Assembly (NCBI RefSeq): GCF_037572775.1
Contig: NZ_JBBHKA010000001.1
Location: 558,001 to 622,000 of the forward strand
Reading direction: 5' to 3'
DNA from: Ramlibacter sp. PS4R-6
GTDB taxonomy: Bacteria; Pseudomonadota; Gammaproteobacteria; Burkholderiales; Burkholderiaceae_C
DNA length: 64,000 nucleotides
The notes beneath the pieces are model-generated. The model saw only the letters and a program-made list of their open reading frames with translations. It did no database searches and had not been told where the DNA came from. Below, piece after piece: positions 47,527-58,131 of the stretch; positions within the stretch are counted from its first letter, which is position 1; each line of letters starts with the position of its first letter. Made by a program: the position numbers and the translations under genes.

Positions 47527-48008
47527 TGGATCCCTCGATCGGCTGGCTCCTCAGCATCGTGCTCATCGCCGTGGGCTTCGCGGGCATCGTGCTGCCCGCG
47601 CTGCCGGGGACGATCCTGATCCTCGCCGGCATCTTCGCTGGCGCGTGGGCCGACGGCTTCGCGCGCATCGGCTGGGTCGCGCTCACCGTGTGCACGGTGC
47701 TCGCGCTGCTGTCGTGGGTGCTCGACTACGCCGCGGCGGTGCTGGGCGCCAAGCGCGCCGGCGCCAGCAAGCTCGCGCTGTGGGGCGCGGCGATCGGCAC
47801 GGTGGTGGGCATCTTCATGGGCTTCGTCGGCATCTTCTTCATGCCACTGGTCGGCGCGGCTATCGGCGAGCTCATCGCGCGCCGCAACCACGGGCAGGCG
47901 CTGCGCGTGGGCATCGCCACCTGGATCGGCCTGCTCGCGGGGATGCTGGGCAAGCTGCTGCTCGCCCTGGTGATGGTCGGGATCTACGTCGTCGCGCTCT
48001 TCGTCTAG
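47523..48008 (+). CDS. DUF456 family membrane protein
   Basis: A 161-residue hydrophobic protein with four or five transmembrane helices and the glycine-rich DUF456 pattern ([40 protein letters not shown]). The function is unknown. Its ATG overlaps the mnmA stop (ATGA), a coupling found widely in Burkholderiales. It converges on ssb with 10 bp between the genes. Confidence 0.88.
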   Translation: MMDPSIGWLLSIVLIAVGFAGIVLPALPGTILILAGIFAGAWADGFARIGWVALTVCTVLALLSWVLDYAAAVLGAKRAGASKLALWGAAIGTVVGIFMGFVGIFFMPLVGAAIGELIARRNHGQALRVGIATWIGLLAGMLGKLLLALVMVGIYVVALFV

Positions 48009-48018
48009 CGCGGCGGGG

Positions 48019-48492
48019 TCAGAACGGGATGTCGTCGTCCATGTCGTCGAAGCCCGTGGACTTCGACGCGGGCTTGCCCGCCGCGGGTTGCTGGCGCGAC
48101 GGCGGCGCGGCGCGGCGGCTGGCGCCGTCGTCGTCGCCCGAGGGGCTGCCCATGCCCTGGCGGCTGCCCAGCAGCTGCAGCGTGTCGGCGCGCACCTCGG
48201 TGATGCTGCGCTCGTTGCCGTCCTTGTCGGTGTACTTGCGCGTGCGCAGGCTGCCCTCGACATAGGCCTGCGAGCCCTTGCGCAGGTACTCGCCGGCGAT
48301 CTCCGCCAGCCGGCCGTTGAAGACCACGCGGTGCCACTCCGTGTGTTCCTTCATCTCGCCGGACGTCTTGTCCTTCCACTTGTCGGTGGTGGCGATGGTG
48401 ACGTTGGCGACGCGGTCGCCGCTGGGGAAGGTGCGCACCTCGGGGTCGCGCCCGAGGTTGCCGACGATGATGATCTTGTTGACCGAAGCCAT
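48019..48492 (-). CDS. ssb: Single-stranded DNA-binding protein
   Basis: A 157-residue SSB with an N-terminal OB fold ([40 protein letters not shown]) and a disordered tail. It ends in the acidic tip DDDIPF that recruits partner proteins. It lies 22 bp downstream of an MFS transporter gene on the same strand, the usual uvrA/MFS/ssb order, although uvrA is now 2.5 kb further away because of inserted genes. Confidence 0.96.
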   Translation of the reverse strand: MASVNKIIIVGNLGRDPEVRTFPSGDRVANVTIATTDKWKDKTSGEMKEHTEWHRVVFNGRLAEIAGEYLRKGSQAYVEGSLRTRKYTDKDGNERSITEVRADTLQLLGSRQGMGSPSGDDDGASRRAAPPSRQQPAAGKPASKSTGFDDMDDDIPF

Positions 48493-48514
48493 GGTGCCTC
48501 CTGCAATCTGACGA

Positions 48515-49768
48515 TTATGTAGCCTGCGCGTCGGCGTCGTCCGCGAGCACTTCCTCGACGGAATTCCGCGGCGCGGGCGCCTGCATGGGCCAGGCCACGA
48601 CGAGCCACAGCAGCATCAGCGCCGCGCACGTCGCGAACAGGCCTGAGTAACCAACGTTCTTCGCCAGCCATCCGCCGACCGCGCCCCCCGCGAAGAAGCC
48701 CACCGATTGGAGGGTGTTGTAGACACCGAGCGCGGCGCCGCGCGCATGCGGCGGCGCGATGCGCGAGGCCATGCTGGGCTGGCTGGCCTCCAGCACGTTG
48801 AAGCCGCAGAAGAACACGAACAGCAGCAGCGCCAGCGACACGACGCCGGGCGCGCTCGCCACCCACAGCAGGCCCAGCTGCACCAGCGCGACCACGCCGA
48901 CCGACGCGAGGAACACCGCGCGCAGGTGGCCGCGGCGCTCCAGCGGGAACAGCGTGAGCGACATGACGACGAAGGACGCCAGCACCGCCGGCAGGTAGAC
49001 CCACCAGTGATGCTGCTTTTCCAGGCCCGCCTGCACCAGCAGCGCCGGGATCGCGACCCACATCGCCAGCTGCACCGCGTGCAGGATGAACACACCCGCG
49101 TCCAGGCGCAGCAGGCCGGCGTGCGAGAGCACTTCCGACAACTTGCCGCGCGGGGTGTTGCGATGCTGCACCGGCTCCGGCGGCGTCCACCACGCGATCA
49201 CGGCGATGCACGCCAGCGCCAGCACGCCGGTCAGGGCGAAGAGGCCCGCCAGGCCGATGCCCGCCGCGAGCACCGGCGCAGCGACGAGCGACAGCGCGAA
49301 CATCAGCCCGATGCTCGCGCCCACCATCGCCATCGCCTTGGTGCGCACCTCGTCGCGCGTCTGGTCGGCCAGCAGCGCGGTCACCGCCGCCGACACCGCG
49401 CCCATGCCTTGCAGCGCGCGGCCGAAGATGAGCCCTTCCAGGCTCGAAGCCATCGCCGCGGCGAAACTGCCGGCCGCGAACACGAGCAGCCCGAAGGCGA
49501 TCACGCGCTTGCGGCCCAGCCGGTCGGACGCGAAGCCGAAGGGGATCTGCAGCACGCCCTGCGTCAGGCCGTAGATGCCCATCGCGAGGCCGACGCGCGC
49601 GGGGTCGTCCCCGCCCGGGTAGCGCGCCGCTTCGAGCGCGAACACCGGCAGCACGAGGAAGAGCCCGAGCATGCGGGCGGCGAAGATCATCGCGAGCGAC
49701 GCGCTGGCGCGCCGCTCGCCGGCGGTCATGCGGGATGAAGGATCGCTGGGAACGGAGGCTGCGGTCAC
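48515..49768 (-). CDS. Major facilitator superfamily transporter
   Basis: A 417-residue MFS protein with about twelve helices. The motif between helices 2 and 3, [20 protein letters not shown], and [14 protein letters not shown] are typical of drug-resistance or YajR-like permeases. The substrate is unknown. The GTG at 49768 was chosen because it overlaps the upstream queA-like stop as GTGA; an ATG at 49729 is the alternative. The uvrA-MFS-ssb neighbourhood is common in Burkholderiales. Confidence 0.88.
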   Translation of the reverse strand: MTAASVPSDPSSRMTAGERRASASLAMIFAARMLGLFLVLPVFALEAARYPGGDDPARVGLAMGIYGLTQGVLQIPFGFASDRLGRKRVIAFGLLVFAAGSFAAAMASSLEGLIFGRALQGMGAVSAAVTALLADQTRDEVRTKAMAMVGASIGLMFALSLVAAPVLAAGIGLAGLFALTGVLALACIAVIAWWTPPEPVQHRNTPRGKLSEVLSHAGLLRLDAGVFILHAVQLAMWVAIPALLVQAGLEKQHHWWVYLPAVLASFVVMSLTLFPLERRGHLRAVFLASVGVVALVQLGLLWVASAPGVVSLALLLFVFFCGFNVLEASQPSMASRIAPPHARGAALGVYNTLQSVGFFAGGAVGGWLAKNVGYSGLFATCAALMLLWLVVAWPMQAPAPRNSVEEVLADDADAQAT

Positions 49769-50856
49769 GGGGCGGAGAGTGCAGGAACCGTACCGCTGGC
49801 AGCGGCCGGAAACCTGCGATTCTCCGCGAAGTGTTCGATCCACACCGAATCGCCGAACTCGTGCGTCAGGTAGCCATGGGCTTCGAGCTCGGCGCTGGCC
49901 GCGCGCAGCACGCCGTCCGGTGCGAAGGCGCGCAGCAGCTCGTAGTGGCTGGTGCCCGGCTCGTGCGTGCCGCTGACGATGGCATCAACGACGGCCAGTC
50001 GCGTGTGCGGCCCGATCTTCTGGTTGGCCAGGCCAGGGCCGGGATGCAGGACGCCCCGCGCAGCCGCGTGTTCGAGCGCGCGCACGACCGTCGTGCCGAG
50101 CGCCACCACGCGGCCGCCCTGCTCTTTCGCATCGCGGATCGCGCGCACGGTCGCGGCAGGGATCAGGTAGGGCTCGTCCAGCGGCAGGCGCGCGTCCAAC
50201 CCCGCATCGCCGGTGGACGACAGGCCGGCCGCATGCGTCAGCGTCGCGAACACCACGCCCTTGCGCCGCATCGCGGCCAACAGCGACCAGTCGAGCACGA
50301 AACCCGCCGAGGGCGGCTCGAAGGCCACCGGCAGCGCGGCCACGCGCGTCCACACGTCCCACAGCTTCAGCGGCTCGTGCATGTGCGCGTACTGCACGGG
50401 CTTGCCGTGGCGCGCGAGGCCGGCCCAGATCGCATCGGGCTCGCCGGTGAAGCGGACCTGCACCAAGCGAGGGTGGCCGAGCAACGCCAGCACAGCCGCG
50501 CGAAGCGGGCCCAGCGCCAGCACGTCGCCGGCTTCGAGCGCGGGCGGCATCGGCCGCAGCTCGGTCGGCGTGCGGTGGTCGCCTTCGCCGAAGACGACGG
50601 CCGTGAACTCGCGCACGTCGTCCACGTCCAGCGACTTGCGCGCGGCCAGGCGAATCTCGATCTCGCGGCCCGTGCGCACGTCGGTGCCGTGCAGGCTCGC
50701 GGGCAAGGTCGCCGCGTCGTTTGCGACGAGCACGTCGCCGGGCTGCAGCAGTTCGGCGAGCTGCGAACGGTCCATGTGGCGGATCGCGCCCGCCGCATCG
50801 ACGGCGAGCAGCTTCGCGCCGCGGGGGCGCTGCTCGGGCCGGTGCGCGGCCTTCAT
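49765..50856 (-). CDS. Divergent QueA-family protein (SAM:tRNA ribosyltransferase-isomerase-like)
   Basis: A 363-residue QueA homologue. It retains LLQPGDVLVANDAATLPASL and GGRVVALGTTVVRALEHAA, which match QueA well. Segments lining the QueA active site are changed: the usual APTAGLHFT is EPPSAGFVLDW and TNFHLPKSTL is SGTHEPGTSHYELL. It is therefore probably a paralogue with a different substrate rather than the queuosine enzyme. It overlaps the SDR gene upstream (ATGA) and the MFS gene downstream (GTGA). Confidence 0.8.
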   Translation of the reverse strand: MKAAHRPEQRPRGAKLLAVDAAGAIRHMDRSQLAELLQPGDVLVANDAATLPASLHGTDVRTGREIEIRLAARKSLDVDDVREFTAVVFGEGDHRTPTELRPMPPALEAGDVLALGPLRAAVLALLGHPRLVQVRFTGEPDAIWAGLARHGKPVQYAHMHEPLKLWDVWTRVAALPVAFEPPSAGFVLDWSLLAAMRRKGVVFATLTHAAGLSSTGDAGLDARLPLDEPYLIPAATVRAIRDAKEQGGRVVALGTTVVRALEHAAARGVLHPGPGLANQKIGPHTRLAVVDAIVSGTHEPGTSHYELLRAFAPDGVLRAASAELEAHGYLTHEFGDSVWIEHFAENRRFPAAASGTVPALSAP

Positions 50857-51560
50857 GCGGTCACCTGCTGGGCTTCGCCCACCAGCTGCGCGACGCGCAC
50901 GAGCAGCTCGCGCGCCGATTGTTCCGGGCGTTTGAGCGAGGAGCGGTCGGCATCGGGCAGCGCGAGCGCATGCATGGGCGTGTCCATGTCGCCCGGCTCG
51001 TGCTCGATCACGCGGATGCCGTGCTCCTTCAGCTCCTCGTCCCAGATGCGGCTCATGTGCGCGACGGCCGCCTTGCTCGCGCCGTAGGCGCCCCAGTTCG
51101 CATAGGCATTCACGCCGGCGTCGCTGGAGATGTTGACGACGATGGCCGGGCGGCCTTCGCGTGCCGACGCGGCCAGCGCGCCGAGCAGCGCCTTCGTCAG
51201 GCGGAACGGCCCGAGCAGGTTGGCCTGCAGCGCCGCCTCGAAGTCCTCGCATTCGGTGTCGGCCAGCGGCGCGAGCGGAACCGGCCCCAGCACCGAGGCG
51301 TTGTTGATGAGGATGTCCAGGCCGCCCAGCGCCGTGCCCACCTGCATCGCCAGCGCGTGGATGGTTTCCTTCCGGGCCACGTCGCCCGCGATGCCGTGCG
51401 TGCCGGGGCGCCGCAGCGCGACGGCGCTGACGCGGTGCGCGTCACGGGCGACGAACGCGACTTGCGCGCCGGCGCGATGCAGCTGGTCGACCAGCGCGAG
51501 GCCCAGGCCCGAAGTCCCGCCGGTGATGGCGACCCGCAATCCCTTGAAAGTGCTGTCCAT
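50853..51560 (-). CDS. Short-chain dehydrogenase/reductase
   Basis: A 235-residue classical SDR. The cofactor motif is TGGTSGLGLALV near residue 14, NNASVLG follows, and catalytic residues are S in VVNISSDAG and the YxxxK pair in YGASKAAVAHM. The substrate is unknown. It heads an operon with the queA-like and MFS genes and is divergent from an XRE-cupin regulator, 105 bp between starts, which probably controls it. Confidence 0.88.
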   Translation of the reverse strand: MDSTFKGLRVAITGGTSGLGLALVDQLHRAGAQVAFVARDAHRVSAVALRRPGTHGIAGDVARKETIHALAMQVGTALGGLDILINNASVLGPVPLAPLADTECEDFEAALQANLLGPFRLTKALLGALAASAREGRPAIVVNISSDAGVNAYANWGAYGASKAAVAHMSRIWDEELKEHGIRVIEHEPGDMDTPMHALALPDADRSSLKRPEQSARELLVRVAQLVGEAQQVTA

Positions 51561-51665
51561 GTCCTTGTCCTTTCGTGTGGCTCCAACGATAGGCAACGGC
51601 GGGCGAATCCCCGAGCGCGATGTCCAACGGATTGGCGGATCGTTTTTCCGTCGCACAATCCGCGC

Positions 51666-52241
51666 ATGGAAGAGGCATCCGGCAGCCCCGCCGCGTCCCA
51701 CCTCGCGCGCAACCTGGTCAACCTGCGCCGCACGCGCGGCCTGACGCAGGACATGCTGGCGCGCGAGTCGGGCGTGCCGCGCTCGACCATCGCCAACCTC
51801 GAATCGGGCGAGGGCAACCCGTCGTTGGCGGTGCTGGTGAAGGTGGCGCAGGCGCTGGCGGTGCCGATCGACGAGCTGCTGGCGTCGCCGCGCGCGATGG
51901 TGCGGCACTGGGCCGCCGACGAAGTCGCCCTGCGCACCAAGGGCCGCGGCGTGGACATCCGGCCGCTGGTGCCCGAGCCCGTGCCCGATTCGCAGATGGA
52001 GGTGATGGATTTCGCGCCTGGCGCCCTCATGGGCGGCACGCCGCACCTGCCGGGCACGCGCGAGTTCTTCACCTGCCTCGCCGGCCGCGTGAAGATCACC
52101 GTGGCCGGCGACGCGTTCGAGGTCGGCACGGGCGAGGTGCTGGCGTTTCCCGGCAACCTGCCGCACTCCTACCAGAACCTCGACGGCGTGGCGACCGCGC
52201 GCGGCGTGTCGGTCGTGATCCTCGCCAAGGCCGGCGTCTAG
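51666..52241 (+). CDS. XRE-family regulator with C-terminal cupin
   Basis: A 191-residue regulator with an N-terminal helix-turn-helix (about 14-68, [35 protein letters not shown]) and a C-terminal cupin barrel (about 110-185, [34 protein letters not shown]) that would bind a small ligand. It is divergent from the SDR-queA-like-MFS operon and is its likely local regulator. uvrA begins 62 bp downstream on the same strand. Confidence 0.88.
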   Translation: MEEASGSPAASHLARNLVNLRRTRGLTQDMLARESGVPRSTIANLESGEGNPSLAVLVKVAQALAVPIDELLASPRAMVRHWAADEVALRTKGRGVDIRPLVPEPVPDSQMEVMDFAPGALMGGTPHLPGTREFFTCLAGRVKITVAGDAFEVGTGEVLAFPGNLPHSYQNLDGVATARGVSVVILAKAGV

Positions 52242-52303
52242 CCGATGTAGCGCCGGGAAGCTCCGCGCATTTATCATGTCGGGTTCCCCTCGCGAGCCCG
52301 GCA

Positions 52304-55228
52304 TTGAACTCTTCCACCGACGGCAAATACCTCGGCAGCATCGCCGCCGCCCAGCGGATCAGCATCCGCGGGGCGCGCACGCACAACCTGAAGAACGTCG
52401 ACCTCGACATCCCGCGCAACCAGCTGGTGGTGATCACGGGCCTGTCGGGTTCGGGCAAGTCCTCGCTCGCCTTCGACACGCTCTACGCGGAAGGCCAGCG
52501 ACGTTACGTCGAGAGCCTGTCGGCGTATGCACGCCAGTTCCTGCAGCTGATGGACAAGCCCGAGGTCGACATGATCGAGGGCCTGTCGCCCGCGATCTCG
52601 ATCGAGCAGAAGGCCACCTCGCACAACCCGCGCTCCACCGTGGGCACGGTCACCGAGATCCACGACTACCTGCGCCTGCTCTTCGCGCGCGCCGGCACGC
52701 CGCACTGCCCGCTGCATGACATCCCGCTCAGTTCGCAGACCGTGTCGCAGATGGTCGATGCCGTGCTGGCGCTGCCCGAGGACACACGGCTGATGATCGT
52801 CGCGCCCGTCGCGCGTGACCGCAAGGGCGAGTTCACGGAGCTCTTCGCCGAGATGCAGGGCCAGGGCTACGTGCGCTTCCGCGTCGGCGGCCAGCTGTAC
52901 GAGTACGAGTCGCTGCCCAAGCTGAAGAAGGCCGAGAAGCACGACATCGACGTGGTGATCGACCGCGTCAAGGTGCGGCCAGAGATCCAGCAACGCTTGG
53001 CCGAAAGCTTCGAGGCCGCGCTGCGCCTGGCCGATTCGCGCGCCATCGCGGTCGAGATGGACGGCGGCCAGGAGCACTGGTTCAACGCGAAGTTCGCCTG
53101 TCCCATCTGCAACTACTCGATCGCCGAGCTGGAGCCGCGCCTGTTCTCCTTCAATTCGCCGGTGGGCGCGTGCCCGTCGTGCGACGGCCTCGGCTGCATG
53201 GAGTTCTTCGATCCGCTGCGCGTGGTGGCGTTTCCGTCGGTGTCGCTGGCGGGCGGCGCGATCAAGGGCTGGGACCGGCGCAACCCCTATTACTTCTCGA
53301 TGGTCGAGGCGCTGGCCAAGCACTACAAGTTCGACGTCGACACGCCCTTTGAGGAACTCGACCTGACGGTGCAGCACGCGCTGCTGCACGGCTCGGGCGA
53401 AGAGGAGATCAGGTTCAACTACACCTTCGAGTCGGGTCAGGCGGCCGGCAAGCGCACGACGAAGAAGCACCCGTGGGAAGGCGTGATCCCGAACATGGCA
53501 CGCCGCTACCGCGAGACCGATTCGGTCGCCGTGCGCGAGGAGCTCGCGCGCTACCGCAGCATGCAGCCCTGTCCCGAGTGCGGCGGCACGCGCCTGCGCA
53601 GCGAGGCCCGGCACGTCAAGCTGGGTGAAGGCCCGCAGGCGCGCACCATCTACGACATCAGCCATGTCACCCTGCGCGAGAGCCACGACTACTTCCAGCA
53701 ATTGAAGATGCACGGCGCGAAGGCCGAGATCGCCGAGAAGGTGGTGCGCGAGATCGGCCTGCGGCTGAAGTTCCTCAACGACGTGGGCCTCAACTACCTG
53801 ACGCTGGACCGCAGCGCCGAGACGCTGTCGGGCGGCGAGGCGCAGCGCATCCGCCTGGCGTCGCAGATCGGCTCGGGCCTGACGGGCGTGATGTACGTAT
53901 TGGACGAGCCCAGCATCGGCCTGCACCAGCGCGACAACGACCGCCTGATCTCCACGCTGCGCCATTTGCGCGACATCGGCAACAGCGTGATCGTGGTGGA
54001 GCACGACGAGGACATGATCCGCGCCGCCGACCACCTGATCGACATGGGCCCGGGCGCCGGCATCCACGGCGGCGAGGTGATGGCGCAAGGCTCCTTCGAG
54101 GACGTCTGCAACACCGAGGCCTCGCTCACCGGCCAGTTCCTCTCGCACAAGAAATCGATCGCCGTGCCCAAGCGCCGCACGCCGTGGCTGCCGGCGCCGC
54201 CGCCGGCGCTGGCCAACCAGGTGCAGGAGATCCGCGTGATCGGCGCGCGCGGCAACAACCTGAAAGGCGTGACGGTGTCCTTCCCCGTGGGCCTGTTCAC
54301 CTGCGTGACGGGCGTGTCGGGCTCGGGCAAGTCGACGCTGGTCAACGACACGCTGTATGCCGCGGTGTCGCGCACGCTGTACCGCTCGCACGAGGAGCCG
54401 GCGGCCCACGAGGAGATCGAGGGCATCGAGTACTTCGACAAGGTGATCGCGGTGGACCAGTCGCCGATCGGCCGCACGCCGCGCAGCAACCCGGCCACCT
54501 ACACCGGCCTGTTCACGCCGATCCGCGAGTTGATGGCCGAGACGCAGGTCGCGAAGGAACGCGGTTACGGGCCCGGCCGCTTCTCCTTCAACGTCGCGGG
54601 CGGGCGCTGCGAAGCTTGCCAGGGCGACGGCGTGGTGAAGGTGGAGATGCACTTCCTGCCCGACGTGTACGTGGCCTGCGACGTGTGCAAGGGCGCGCGC
54701 TACAACCGCGAAACGCTCGAGGTGCAGTGGAAGGGCCGCAACATCGCGCAGATCCTGGACATGACGGTGGAGGACGCGCACGAGTTTCTCAAGCCGGTGC
54801 CGGCCATCGCGCGCAAATTGCAGACGCTGCTCGACGTGGGCCTGTCGTACATCAAGCTGGGCCAGTCGGCGACGACGCTGTCCGGTGGTGAAGCGCAACG
54901 CGTGAAGCTCGCGCTGGAGCTGTCCAAGCGCGAGACCGGGCGCACGCTCTACATCCTGGACGAGCCGACCACCGGCCTGCACTTCGCCGACATCGACATG
55001 CTGCTGAAGGTCTTGCACCAGCTGCGCGACGCCGGCAACACCATCGTCGTGATCGAGCACAACCTGGACGTCATCAAGACGGCCGACTGGATCATCGACA
55101 TGGGCCCCGAAGGCGGCGCGGGCGGCGGCGAGGTGGTGGGCGTGGGCACGCCCGAAGCCATCGCGGCCAATGCCGCGAGCCACACCGGCCGCTACCTGAA
55201 ACGCCTGCTCGAACACAAACAAGAATAA
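52304..55228 (+). CDS. uvrA: Excinuclease ABC subunit A
   Basis: Damage-recognition ATPase of nucleotide excision repair, 974 residues. Two ABC modules are visible: Walker [10 protein letters not shown] (about 46-54) and [13 protein letters not shown], with signatures [15 protein letters not shown] and [15 protein letters not shown]. Zinc-finger cysteines are in CPICNYS with CPSCDGLGC, and in CEACQGDG with [10 protein letters not shown]. No ATG lies in frame at the family N-terminus, so TTG at 52304 is taken as the start. No LexA-type palindrome was found upstream. Confidence 0.96.
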   Translation: MNSSTDGKYLGSIAAAQRISIRGARTHNLKNVDLDIPRNQLVVITGLSGSGKSSLAFDTLYAEGQRRYVESLSAYARQFLQLMDKPEVDMIEGLSPAISIEQKATSHNPRSTVGTVTEIHDYLRLLFARAGTPHCPLHDIPLSSQTVSQMVDAVLALPEDTRLMIVAPVARDRKGEFTELFAEMQGQGYVRFRVGGQLYEYESLPKLKKAEKHDIDVVIDRVKVRPEIQQRLAESFEAALRLADSRAIAVEMDGGQEHWFNAKFACPICNYSIAELEPRLFSFNSPVGACPSCDGLGCMEFFDPLRVVAFPSVSLAGGAIKGWDRRNPYYFSMVEALAKHYKFDVDTPFEELDLTVQHALLHGSGEEEIRFNYTFESGQAAGKRTTKKHPWEGVIPNMARRYRETDSVAVREELARYRSMQPCPECGGTRLRSEARHVKLGEGPQARTIYDISHVTLRESHDYFQQLKMHGAKAEIAEKVVREIGLRLKFLNDVGLNYLTLDRSAETLSGGEAQRIRLASQIGSGLTGVMYVLDEPSIGLHQRDNDRLISTLRHLRDIGNSVIVVEHDEDMIRAADHLIDMGPGAGIHGGEVMAQGSFEDVCNTEASLTGQFLSHKKSIAVPKRRTPWLPAPPPALANQVQEIRVIGARGNNLKGVTVSFPVGLFTCVTGVSGSGKSTLVNDTLYAAVSRTLYRSHEEPAAHEEIEGIEYFDKVIAVDQSPIGRTPRSNPATYTGLFTPIRELMAETQVAKERGYGPGRFSFNVAGGRCEACQGDGVVKVEMHFLPDVYVACDVCKGARYNRETLEVQWKGRNIAQILDMTVEDAHEFLKPVPAIARKLQTLLDVGLSYIKLGQSATTLSGGEAQRVKLALELSKRETGRTLYILDEPTTGLHFADIDMLLKVLHQLRDAGNTIVVIEHNLDVIKTADWIIDMGPEGGAGGGEVVGVGTPEAIAANAASHTGRYLKRLLEHKQE

Positions 55229-55231
55229 TTC

Positions 55232-55250
55232 GCATTTAGATATAGAATGC
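55232..55250 (+). promoter_or_regulatory. AT-rich inverted repeat and promoter candidate before the siderophore receptor
   Basis: GCATT (55232-55236) and AATGC (55246-55250) flank nine AT-rich bases. The 30 bases around it form the only AT-rich island in this GC-rich stretch. TATAGA (55241-55246) could serve as a -10 element. A Fur-controlled promoter is expected for this gene family, but the match to the Fur consensus is poor, so this is only a candidate. Confidence 0.35.
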
Positions 55251-55285
55251 GCTCCACGCCCCGCCACGAGGGCTCGGAGAACCCC

Positions 55286-57439
55286 TTGCACCAAGAAAAA
55301 GACGGGCCGCGCGGCGGCCCGGGAAGAACGCTGTTGCCGCTGGGCGCGATGCTGCTCGCCGCCGGCCCCGCCCTGGCGCAGACCACCGAGGTCGCGCAGG
55401 TCAACCTGAAGCGCGTCGAGATCACGGAGAAGGCGCCGCGCTACCAGCCGGAGGTGACCAGCACCGTGCGCGCGCCGGTCGCGCCGAAGGACGTGCCGCA
55501 GTCGCTGACCATCGTCAACGACGAACTGATCAAGGACCAGGGCGTGGACACGTTGCGCGGCGCGCTGCGCAACGTTCCCGGCATCACCTTCGAAGCCGGC
55601 GAAGGCGGGCGCATCGGCGACTCGATCCGCCTGCGCGGCTTCTCGGTGTCGGGCGACATCTACCTGGACGGCATGCGCGACATCGCGCAGTACAACCGCG
55701 ACACCTTCAACGACGAGCGCATCGAGGTGCTGCGCGGCTCGGCGTCGATGCTGTTCGGCCGCGGCTCCACCGGCGGCGTGGTCAACCAGGTGAGCAAGAC
55801 GCCGCGCCTGAACAAGGGCAGCGAAGTCGACGTCACCGCCGGCGACGGCAACTACGTGCGCACCACCGGCGACTTCAACATCGCCACGGGCGAGTCGTCG
55901 GCGCTGCGCCTGAACACCATGACGACCGACTGGGACGGCCGCGCCGGCAAGGCCGCCACGCACCGCCGCGGCCTCGCGGGCTCGTACCGCTGGAACATCG
56001 GCAACCCCGACGAGTTCACCGTCGGCTTCTACCACCTGGACTACCGCGACAAGCCCGACCTGGGCGGTCGCTGGCTGCAGGGCAAGCCCGCGCCCTTCCC
56101 GCGCGACAAGTGGTACGGCTTCGACTCGGACGACCAGAAGGACAGCGCCAACATGCTGACCTTCTCGCACACGCACTCCTTCGAGGACGGCAGCAGCCTG
56201 ACCACGCGCGTGCGCGACGGCCAGTTCCGCCGCGACCTGTGGGCCACGCAGGTCAATGCGCTGCCGGCGGGCACGACCTTCGACAACTTCGGCGCGGGCA
56301 CGGTGGTGAACCGCGGCACGCAGACGCGCGCCGGCAAGGAGCACCACACCTTCGTGCAGACCGACTACACCACGCGCAAGCAGTGGGCCGGCATGTGGCA
56401 CGACTGGCTGGCGGGCGTGGACCTGGCGCGCGAACGCTCGGAGCGCTCGAACTACCTCAACGTACCCGCGCGGCCCGCGACCACCGTCGGCGCCGCCGAC
56501 AACACGCCGCTGGTGGACACGCGCATCCCCAACCTGCTCACGAAGTTCGAGGCCAAGTCGGTCGGCATCTTCCTGCAGGACACCGTCAGCTTCACCGAGC
56601 ACTGGAAGCTGCTGGCGGGCCTGCGCTACGACCGCTTCTCCGGCAACTACGACCGCTCGGGCAACCCCGCGCCCAACAACACGCCGCTGTCGCGCACCGA
56701 CGGCGTGTGGAGCAAGCGCCTGGGCCTGATGTTCCAGCCGAACGATCGCTCGAACTACTACGTGTCGTATGGCACCTCGTTCAACACCTCGGGCGACCTC
56801 TACCAGTTCGACAACAACTCGGCCAACACGCCGCCCGAGAGCAGCCGCAACATCGAGGTCGGCGCGAAGTGGGAGCTGCTCGACGGCGAGCTCTCCCTGC
56901 GCACGGCCGTCGCGCGAACCGACAAGTACAACGAGCGCAACACCGACGTGAACCAGGAATCCGGGGCGTTCCTGCTCTCCGGCGCGCGCCACACCGACTC
57001 GTTCGAGTTCGAGCTGAGCGGCCGCCTCACGCCGCAGTGGGAGATCTTCGGCGGCTTCGCCCTGATGAACGCGCGCATCGACAAGGCCGGCTCGTCGCCC
57101 GCCGCGCAAGCGACGGTGGGCATGAACCCGGGCCTCACGCCGCGCCGTCAGGGCAACCTGTGGACCGCGTACACGATCGAGCGCTGGCGCATCGGCGGCG
57201 GCGTCACCGCCATCAGCTCGCAAGGGCCGACGTCCGCGAGCGCCGTCAACCTCGCCAACCGCGCACCCGGCTACGCGAAATGGGACGCCATGGTGGAATA
57301 CGCCCTGACGCAAAACCAGATGCTGCGCCTGAACGTGGACAACCTGACCGACAAGCTCTACTACGCCCAGCTGTACCAGGCGTGGCCGACACCCGCGGTC
57401 GGGCGCACGGTGCGCGTGACCTGGTCGGGGCGCTTCTAG
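55286..57439 (+). CDS. fiu: TonB-dependent catecholate siderophore receptor (Fiu type)
   Basis: An outer-membrane receptor of 717 residues from TTG 55286, which has GGAG six bases upstream. An ATG at 55247 would add 13 residues but lacks a ribosome-binding site and lies on the promoter-like sequence. A signal peptide ends PALAQ. The plug domain ([53 protein letters not shown]) and the 22-strand barrel ending in VRVTWSGRF, with the C-terminal phenylalanine, are complete. The following piuC gene supports a Fiu/PiuA role in iron-catecholate uptake. ExbB/ExbD sets occur elsewhere in the window. Confidence 0.9.
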   Translation: MHQEKDGPRGGPGRTLLPLGAMLLAAGPALAQTTEVAQVNLKRVEITEKAPRYQPEVTSTVRAPVAPKDVPQSLTIVNDELIKDQGVDTLRGALRNVPGITFEAGEGGRIGDSIRLRGFSVSGDIYLDGMRDIAQYNRDTFNDERIEVLRGSASMLFGRGSTGGVVNQVSKTPRLNKGSEVDVTAGDGNYVRTTGDFNIATGESSALRLNTMTTDWDGRAGKAATHRRGLAGSYRWNIGNPDEFTVGFYHLDYRDKPDLGGRWLQGKPAPFPRDKWYGFDSDDQKDSANMLTFSHTHSFEDGSSLTTRVRDGQFRRDLWATQVNALPAGTTFDNFGAGTVVNRGTQTRAGKEHHTFVQTDYTTRKQWAGMWHDWLAGVDLARERSERSNYLNVPARPATTVGAADNTPLVDTRIPNLLTKFEAKSVGIFLQDTVSFTEHWKLLAGLRYDRFSGNYDRSGNPAPNNTPLSRTDGVWSKRLGLMFQPNDRSNYYVSYGTSFNTSGDLYQFDNNSANTPPESSRNIEVGAKWELLDGELSLRTAVARTDKYNERNTDVNQESGAFLLSGARHTDSFEFELSGRLTPQWEIFGGFALMNARIDKAGSSPAAQATVGMNPGLTPRRQGNLWTAYTIERWRIGGGVTAISSQGPTSASAVNLANRAPGYAKWDAMVEYALTQNQMLRLNVDNLTDKLYYAQLYQAWPTPAVGRTVRVTWSGRF

Positions 57440-57446
57440 GACCCGC

Positions 57447-58130
57447 ATGCTGCTTCGCATCACCGCCGCGCTCAACGCCGACGAACTGGCGCACGTGCGT
57501 GCGCTCCTCGCGCGCGCGCCGTGGGCCGACGGCAAGGTGACGGCCGGCGACCAGAGCGGCCCGGTCAAGAACAACACGCAGGTGCCGGAGTCGGCGCCGG
57601 AGGCGGAACAGGCTCGCCTCATCGTCTCGACTGCCCTCGCGCGCAACCCGATGTTCGTCACCGGCGCGCTGCCGAAGAAGGTCTACCCGCCGCTCTTCAA
57701 CCGCTACGGCGGCGCGGCCAACGCCTTTGGCGACCACATCGACAACGCGGTGCGCACGCACGCCGCCACGGCGCGCCATGTGCGCACCGACATCTCGTGC
57801 ACACTGTTCCTGTCGGACCCCGCGAGCTACGACGGCGGCGAGCTGGTGGTGCAGGACACCTACGGCGAGCAGCGCGTGAAGTTCGACGCCGGCGACCTGG
57901 TGCTGTACCCGGGCACCTCGGTGCACCGCGTCGAGCCGGTGACGCGCGGCGAGCGGCTGGCGTCCTTCTTCTGGATCGAGAGCATGGTGCGGCGCGACGA
58001 CCAGCGCCGCCTGCTCTATGACCTGGACATGGCGATCCTGGCGCTGCGGGGCGAGCATGGCGACAACGCGCAGACGGTGCAGCTCACGGGCTGCTACCAC
58101 AACCTGCTGCGCATGTGGGCCGATACCTGA
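57447..58130 (+). CDS. piuC: PKHD-type hydroxylase PiuC
   Basis: A 227-residue Fe(II)/2-oxoglutarate dioxygenase. The metal triad is H97-x-D99 (GDHIDNAV) and H160 (TSVHRVEPV), with the 2-oxoglutarate arginine R170. PiuC genes typically follow Fiu/PiuA receptors and respond to iron. The gene starts 7 bp after the receptor stop, so they form an operon. Its own substrate is not known in the family. It converges on the quinone reductase gene with one base between the stops. Confidence 0.93.
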   Translation: MLLRITAALNADELAHVRALLARAPWADGKVTAGDQSGPVKNNTQVPESAPEAEQARLIVSTALARNPMFVTGALPKKVYPPLFNRYGGAANAFGDHIDNAVRTHAATARHVRTDISCTLFLSDPASYDGGELVVQDTYGEQRVKFDAGDLVLYPGTSVHRVEPVTRGERLASFFWIESMVRRDDQRRLLYDLDMAILALRGEHGDNAQTVQLTGCYHNLLRMWADT

Positions 58131-58131
58131 G

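Noticed and set aside
52242-52303. SOS (LexA) box before uvrA
   Set aside because: No CTGT-N8-ACAG palindrome or close variant in the spacer.
55218-55252. A bona fide Fur box before the Fiu-type receptor
   Set aside because: Fewer than half of the consensus positions match in any alignment tried, so it is kept only as a candidate operator.
52274-57661. A stop-free minus-strand frame of 1795 codons antisense to uvrA and the siderophore receptor
   Set aside because: It has low-complexity Arg/Ala/His-rich composition typical of the shadow of GC-rich genes, and both plus-strand genes are fully conserved.
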